Assembly: GCA_029946075.1 (NCBI GenBank)
Contig: JAQSDT010000117.1
Span: 1-7,067 of the forward strand
From: a bacterium
GTDB taxonomy: Bacteria; Pseudomonadota; Alphaproteobacteria; Rhizobiales; Xanthobacteraceae
Direction of reading: 5' to 3'
DNA length: 7,067 nt
Shown here: one piece after another, positions 4,638 to 7,067 of the stretch
Numbering within the stretch: the stretch's first letter is position 1
How the letters are laid out: the number at the start of each line of letters is the position of its first letter
Notes under the pieces: generated by a model
Told to the model about the DNA's origin: nothing
What the model saw: the letters and a program-made list of their open reading frames with translations, nothing else
Databases searched by the model: none
Position numbers and translations under genes: made by a program

Positions 4638-6413
4638 ATGACCGACAAGAGCCACGATCCCAATCAGATGACCGGCGCCGCGATGATCGTGCGCGCGCTC
4701 ATCGATCACGGCGTGCAGCACATCTTCGGCTATCCCGGCGGCGCGGTGCTTCCGATCTATGACGAGATTTTCCAGCAGAGCGATGTCGAGCACATCCTGG
4801 TCCGCCACGAGCAGGGCGCCGGCCATGCCGCCGAAGGCTATGCACGTTCGACCGGCAAGCCCGGCTGCGTGCTGGTGACCTCCGGCCCCGGCGCCACCAA
4901 CATGGTGACGCCGCTAACGGATGCGCTGATGGATTCGATTCCGCTGGTCTGCATCACCGGACAAGTGCCGACGCATCTGATCGGCAACGACGCGTTCCAG
5001 GAATGCGACACCGTCGGCATCACCCGTCCCTGCACCAAGCACAACTGGCTGGTGCGCGACGTCAACGATCTCGCCAAGGTGCTGCACGAGGCGTTCTACG
5101 TCGCGACCACCGGCCGTCCCGGCCCGGTGCTGGTCGACGTGCCCAAGGACGTGCAGTTCGCGGTCGGCACCTATCACCCGCCGCGCAAATCCGATGTGCA
5201 CGTGTCCTACACGCCGCGGGTCAAGGGCGATGCCGCGCAGATCCGCAAGGCCGTGGCGCTGCTGGCGGCGGCGAAGCGCCCGGTGATCTATTCCGGCGGC
5301 GGCGTCATCAATTCCGGGCCCGAAGCCTCGAAGCTGCTGCGCGAACTGGTCGAGGCCACGGGGTTCCCGATCACGTCCACTTTGATGGGCCTCGGCGCCT
5401 ATCCCGCGACCGGCAAGAACTGGCTCGGCATGCTGGGCATGCACGGCACCTACGAATCCAACATGACGATGCATGATTGCGACGTCATGCTGTGCGTCGG
5501 CGCGCGCTTCGACGACCGCATCACCGGCCGCGTCGATGCATTCTCGCCGGGCTCGAAGAAGATCCACATCGACATCGACCCTTCCTCGATCAACAAGAAC
5601 ATCCATGTCGATGTGCCGATCATCGGCGACTGCGCCAACGTCCTGGGCGACCTGCTGCAGGTGTTCAAGGCGGAGGCGAAGAAGCCCGACATCAAGGCGT
5701 GGTGGCAACAGATCGCGACCTGGCGGGCGCGCAATTCGCTCGCCTACAAGAAGAACAACGATGTCATTCTGCCGCAATACGCCATCGAACGGCTGTTCGA
5801 GGCGACGCGCGGCCGCGACACCTACATCACCACCGAAGTCGGCCAGCACCAGATGTGGGCGGCGCAGTTCTTCGGTTTCGAGGAGCCGCATCGCTGGATG
5901 ACCTCGGGCGGTCTCGGCACCATGGGCTACGGCCTGCCGGCCGCGCTCGGCGTGCAGGTCGCGCATCCCGACAGCCTCGTGATCGACATTGCCGGCGATG
6001 CCTCGGTGCAGATGACGATGCAGGAGATGTCGACGGCGGTTCAGTACGAACTGCCGATCAAGATCTTCATCCTCAACAACCAGTACATGGGCATGGTCCG
6101 GCAGTGGCAGCAACTGCTGCACGGCAACCGGTTGTCGCATTCCTATTCGGAAGCGTTGCCGGATTTCGTCAAGCTCGCCGATGCCTTTGGCTGCGTCGGG
6201 CTGCAGGTGATCAAGCCCGGCGATCTCGACGGCGCGATCAACGAAATGATCAAGGTCAAGCGGCCGGTGCTGTTCGACTGCCGTGTCGCGGCGCTGGAGA
6301 ATTGCTTCCCGATGATTCCGTCGGGCAAGGCCCATAACGAAATGCTGCTTCCCGCGGAAGCAAATGAAGAAGCAACCGCTGCGGCATTCGCCGGCGGCAA
6401 GGCTCTGGTTTAA
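4638..6413 (+). CDS. ilvB: Acetohydroxyacid synthase large (catalytic) subunit IlvB
   Basis: The enzyme condenses two pyruvates to acetolactate, or pyruvate with 2-oxobutyrate to acetohydroxybutyrate, the first common step of Val, Leu and Ile synthesis. It uses ThDP, Mg2+ and FAD. The 591-residue product has the N-terminal ThDP (PYR) domain at about 10-175 with FGYPGGAVLPIYDE and the catalytic Glu58 in VRHEQGAGH, the central FAD-associated domain at about 195-335 (VGARFDDRITG at 287-297), and the C-terminal ThDP domain at about 395-550 with the metal-binding GDAS...NN motif (Asp454, Asn481). ATG 4638 has AGGAAG six bases upstream (4626-4631). The frame stays open upstream to 4545, but that would start inside the attenuator. 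Positions that confer herbicide resistance when changed in plant enzymes are unaltered here (Pro111, Asp292, Trp490, Ser562). Expression should depend on the leader attenuator. ilvN follows after 16 bases. Confidence 0.98.
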   Translation: MTDKSHDPNQMTGAAMIVRALIDHGVQHIFGYPGGAVLPIYDEIFQQSDVEHILVRHEQGAGHAAEGYARSTGKPGCVLVTSGPGATNMVTPLTDALMDSIPLVCITGQVPTHLIGNDAFQECDTVGITRPCTKHNWLVRDVNDLAKVLHEAFYVATTGRPGPVLVDVPKDVQFAVGTYHPPRKSDVHVSYTPRVKGDAAQIRKAVALLAAAKRPVIYSGGGVINSGPEASKLLRELVEATGFPITSTLMGLGAYPATGKNWLGMLGMHGTYESNMTMHDCDVMLCVGARFDDRITGRVDAFSPGSKKIHIDIDPSSINKNIHVDVPIIGDCANVLGDLLQVFKAEAKKPDIKAWWQQIATWRARNSLAYKKNNDVILPQYAIERLFEATRGRDTYITTEVGQHQMWAAQFFGFEEPHRWMTSGGLGTMGYGLPAALGVQVAHPDSLVIDIAGDASVQMTMQEMSTAVQYELPIKIFILNNQYMGMVRQWQQLLHGNRLSHSYSEALPDFVKLADAFGCVGLQVIKPGDLDGAINEMIKVKRPVLFDCRVAALENCFPMIPSGKAHNEMLLPAEANEEATAAAFAGGKALV

Positions 6414-6429
6414 AGGCGCTGGTGTGATC

Positions 6430-6987
6430 ATGAAAGCAGAGACAATGGAACAGCCCGCATCCGCCTACTTTATGGAGGAGCGTCACGATCCGAACGAGAC
6501 GCATACCTTGTCGGTCCTCGTGCAGAACGAGCCGGGCGTGCTCGCGCGCGTGATCGGCCTGTTTTCAGGCCGCGGCTACAACATCGACAGCCTCACGGTG
6601 TCCGAAACAGAACACGCCAAACACATGTCGCTCATCACCATCGTGACGACCGGTACGCCGATGGTGATCCAGCAGATCAAGCACCAACTCGACCGCATGA
6701 TCCCGGTCTATCGGGTGGTGGACATGACGCTGACCGGCCGCGCGATCGAGCGCGAACTCGCGATGGTCAAGGTCAAGAGCACCGGCGATCAGCGCATGGA
6801 GGCGCTCCGATTGTCGGAAGCGTTCCGCGCGCGCGTGATCGATGCCACCACTGACAGCTTCGTTTTTGAGATCACAGGGGGCACCACCAAGATCGATCAG
6901 TTCGTCAACCTGATGGTGCCGCTCGGGTTGGTCGAAGTGTCGCGTACCGGCGTTGCCGCCATCTTGCGCGGCCCGGAGAAGATGTAA
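6430..6987 (+). CDS. ilvN: Acetohydroxyacid synthase small (regulatory) subunit IlvN
   Basis: This subunit binds IlvB, raises its activity and gives feedback inhibition, normally by valine. The 185-residue product has an N-terminal ACT domain at about 25-98, with the effector-site sequence VQNEPGVLARVIGLFSGRGY at 31-50 followed by Asn51, and the C-terminal regulatory-subunit domain at about 108-183 (SFVFEITG at 143-150, GLVEVSRTGV at 166-175). Length agrees with the long IlvH-type form (about 165-185) rather than the roughly 96-residue E. coli IlvN. The gene starts 16 bases after ilvB and certainly shares its transcript. Two ATGs compete: 6430 (used here) and 6445 (MEQPASAYFM), with only weak ribosome sites for either. 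The frame continues upstream to 6364 within ilvB, which is unlikely to be used. Confidence 0.97.
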   Translation: MKAETMEQPASAYFMEERHDPNETHTLSVLVQNEPGVLARVIGLFSGRGYNIDSLTVSETEHAKHMSLITIVTTGTPMVIQQIKHQLDRMIPVYRVVDMTLTGRAIERELAMVKVKSTGDQRMEALRLSEAFRARVIDATTDSFVFEITGGTTKIDQFVNLMVPLGLVEVSRTGVAAILRGPEKM

Positions 6988-7004
6988 CCGCACGCCATCG
7001 TCCC

Positions 7005-7067
7005 ATGAAACCGATCGACATCGTGCTGGCGGTGGGCGCGGCGCTGATCCACCTGCCGATCCGCGAA
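7005..7067 (+). CDS. Start of an unidentified gene, cut by the window end
   Basis: An ATG 17 bases after the ilvN stop opens 21 codons that run off the window. They begin MKPIDIVLAVGAALIHLPIR, which has a hydrophobic strand or helix after a short polar start. The spacing suggests it could belong to the ilvBN transcript. No clear ribosome site precedes the ATG, so the true start could differ. The fragment is too short to name: a beta strand of a Nudix-type hydrolase or the first helix of a membrane protein would both fit, and neither is supported further. Confidence 0.4.
   Translation, partial: MKPIDIVLAVGAALIHLPIRE

Overview
The window looks like a chromosomal housekeeping region of a GC-rich alphaproteobacterium, most likely Bradyrhizobium, Rhodopseudomonas or a close relative (family Nitrobacteraceae). 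I base this on codon use, on the protein sequences as I remember their relatives, and on two kinds of intergenic palindrome that I recall as common in those genomes. No mobile element, CRISPR array, rRNA or tRNA gene is visible.

Layout: (1) bases 1-105 hold the 3' end of a small DUF2065 membrane protein gene. (2) A long near-perfect palindromic repeat follows (114-206). (3) A complete periplasmic Do/DegP-family serine protease gene runs at 361-1866 on +. In this group DUF2065 and degP usually follow hflK-hflC, which would lie just upstream. (4) On -, three genes are read in the order serB (phosphoserine phosphatase), a DUF4160 gene and a DUF2442 gene. They overlap by 1 and 20 bases, so they are probably one translationally coupled unit. 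It converges on degP across a small hairpin. (5) miaA (tRNA dimethylallyltransferase) diverges from serB, and the two predicted ATG starts share bases of a single CATG. (6) A 420-base region separates miaA and ilvB. It holds a degenerate inverted-repeat element starting at the miaA stop, then about 95 bases (4305-4398) with nothing recognisable, a strong sigma70-type promoter, a 21-codon leader peptide rich in Ile, Leu and Val, a set of competing hairpins, and a G/C hairpin with a T tract. This is a transcription attenuator. (7) ilvB and ilvN encode the two acetohydroxyacid synthase subunits. (8) The start of another + strand frame is cut by the window end.

Metabolically, ilvBN performs the first common step of valine, leucine and isoleucine synthesis. 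The leader should sense charged Ile, Leu and Val tRNAs, and IlvN carries the ACT domain that normally gives valine feedback, so the operon appears to be controlled at both transcription and enzyme level. serB makes serine. miaA modifies A37 of tRNAs that read UNN codons. DegP handles misfolded envelope proteins. The least understood part is the DUF4160-DUF2442 pair attached to serB. The leader peptide gene is the feature an automatic annotation would most easily miss.
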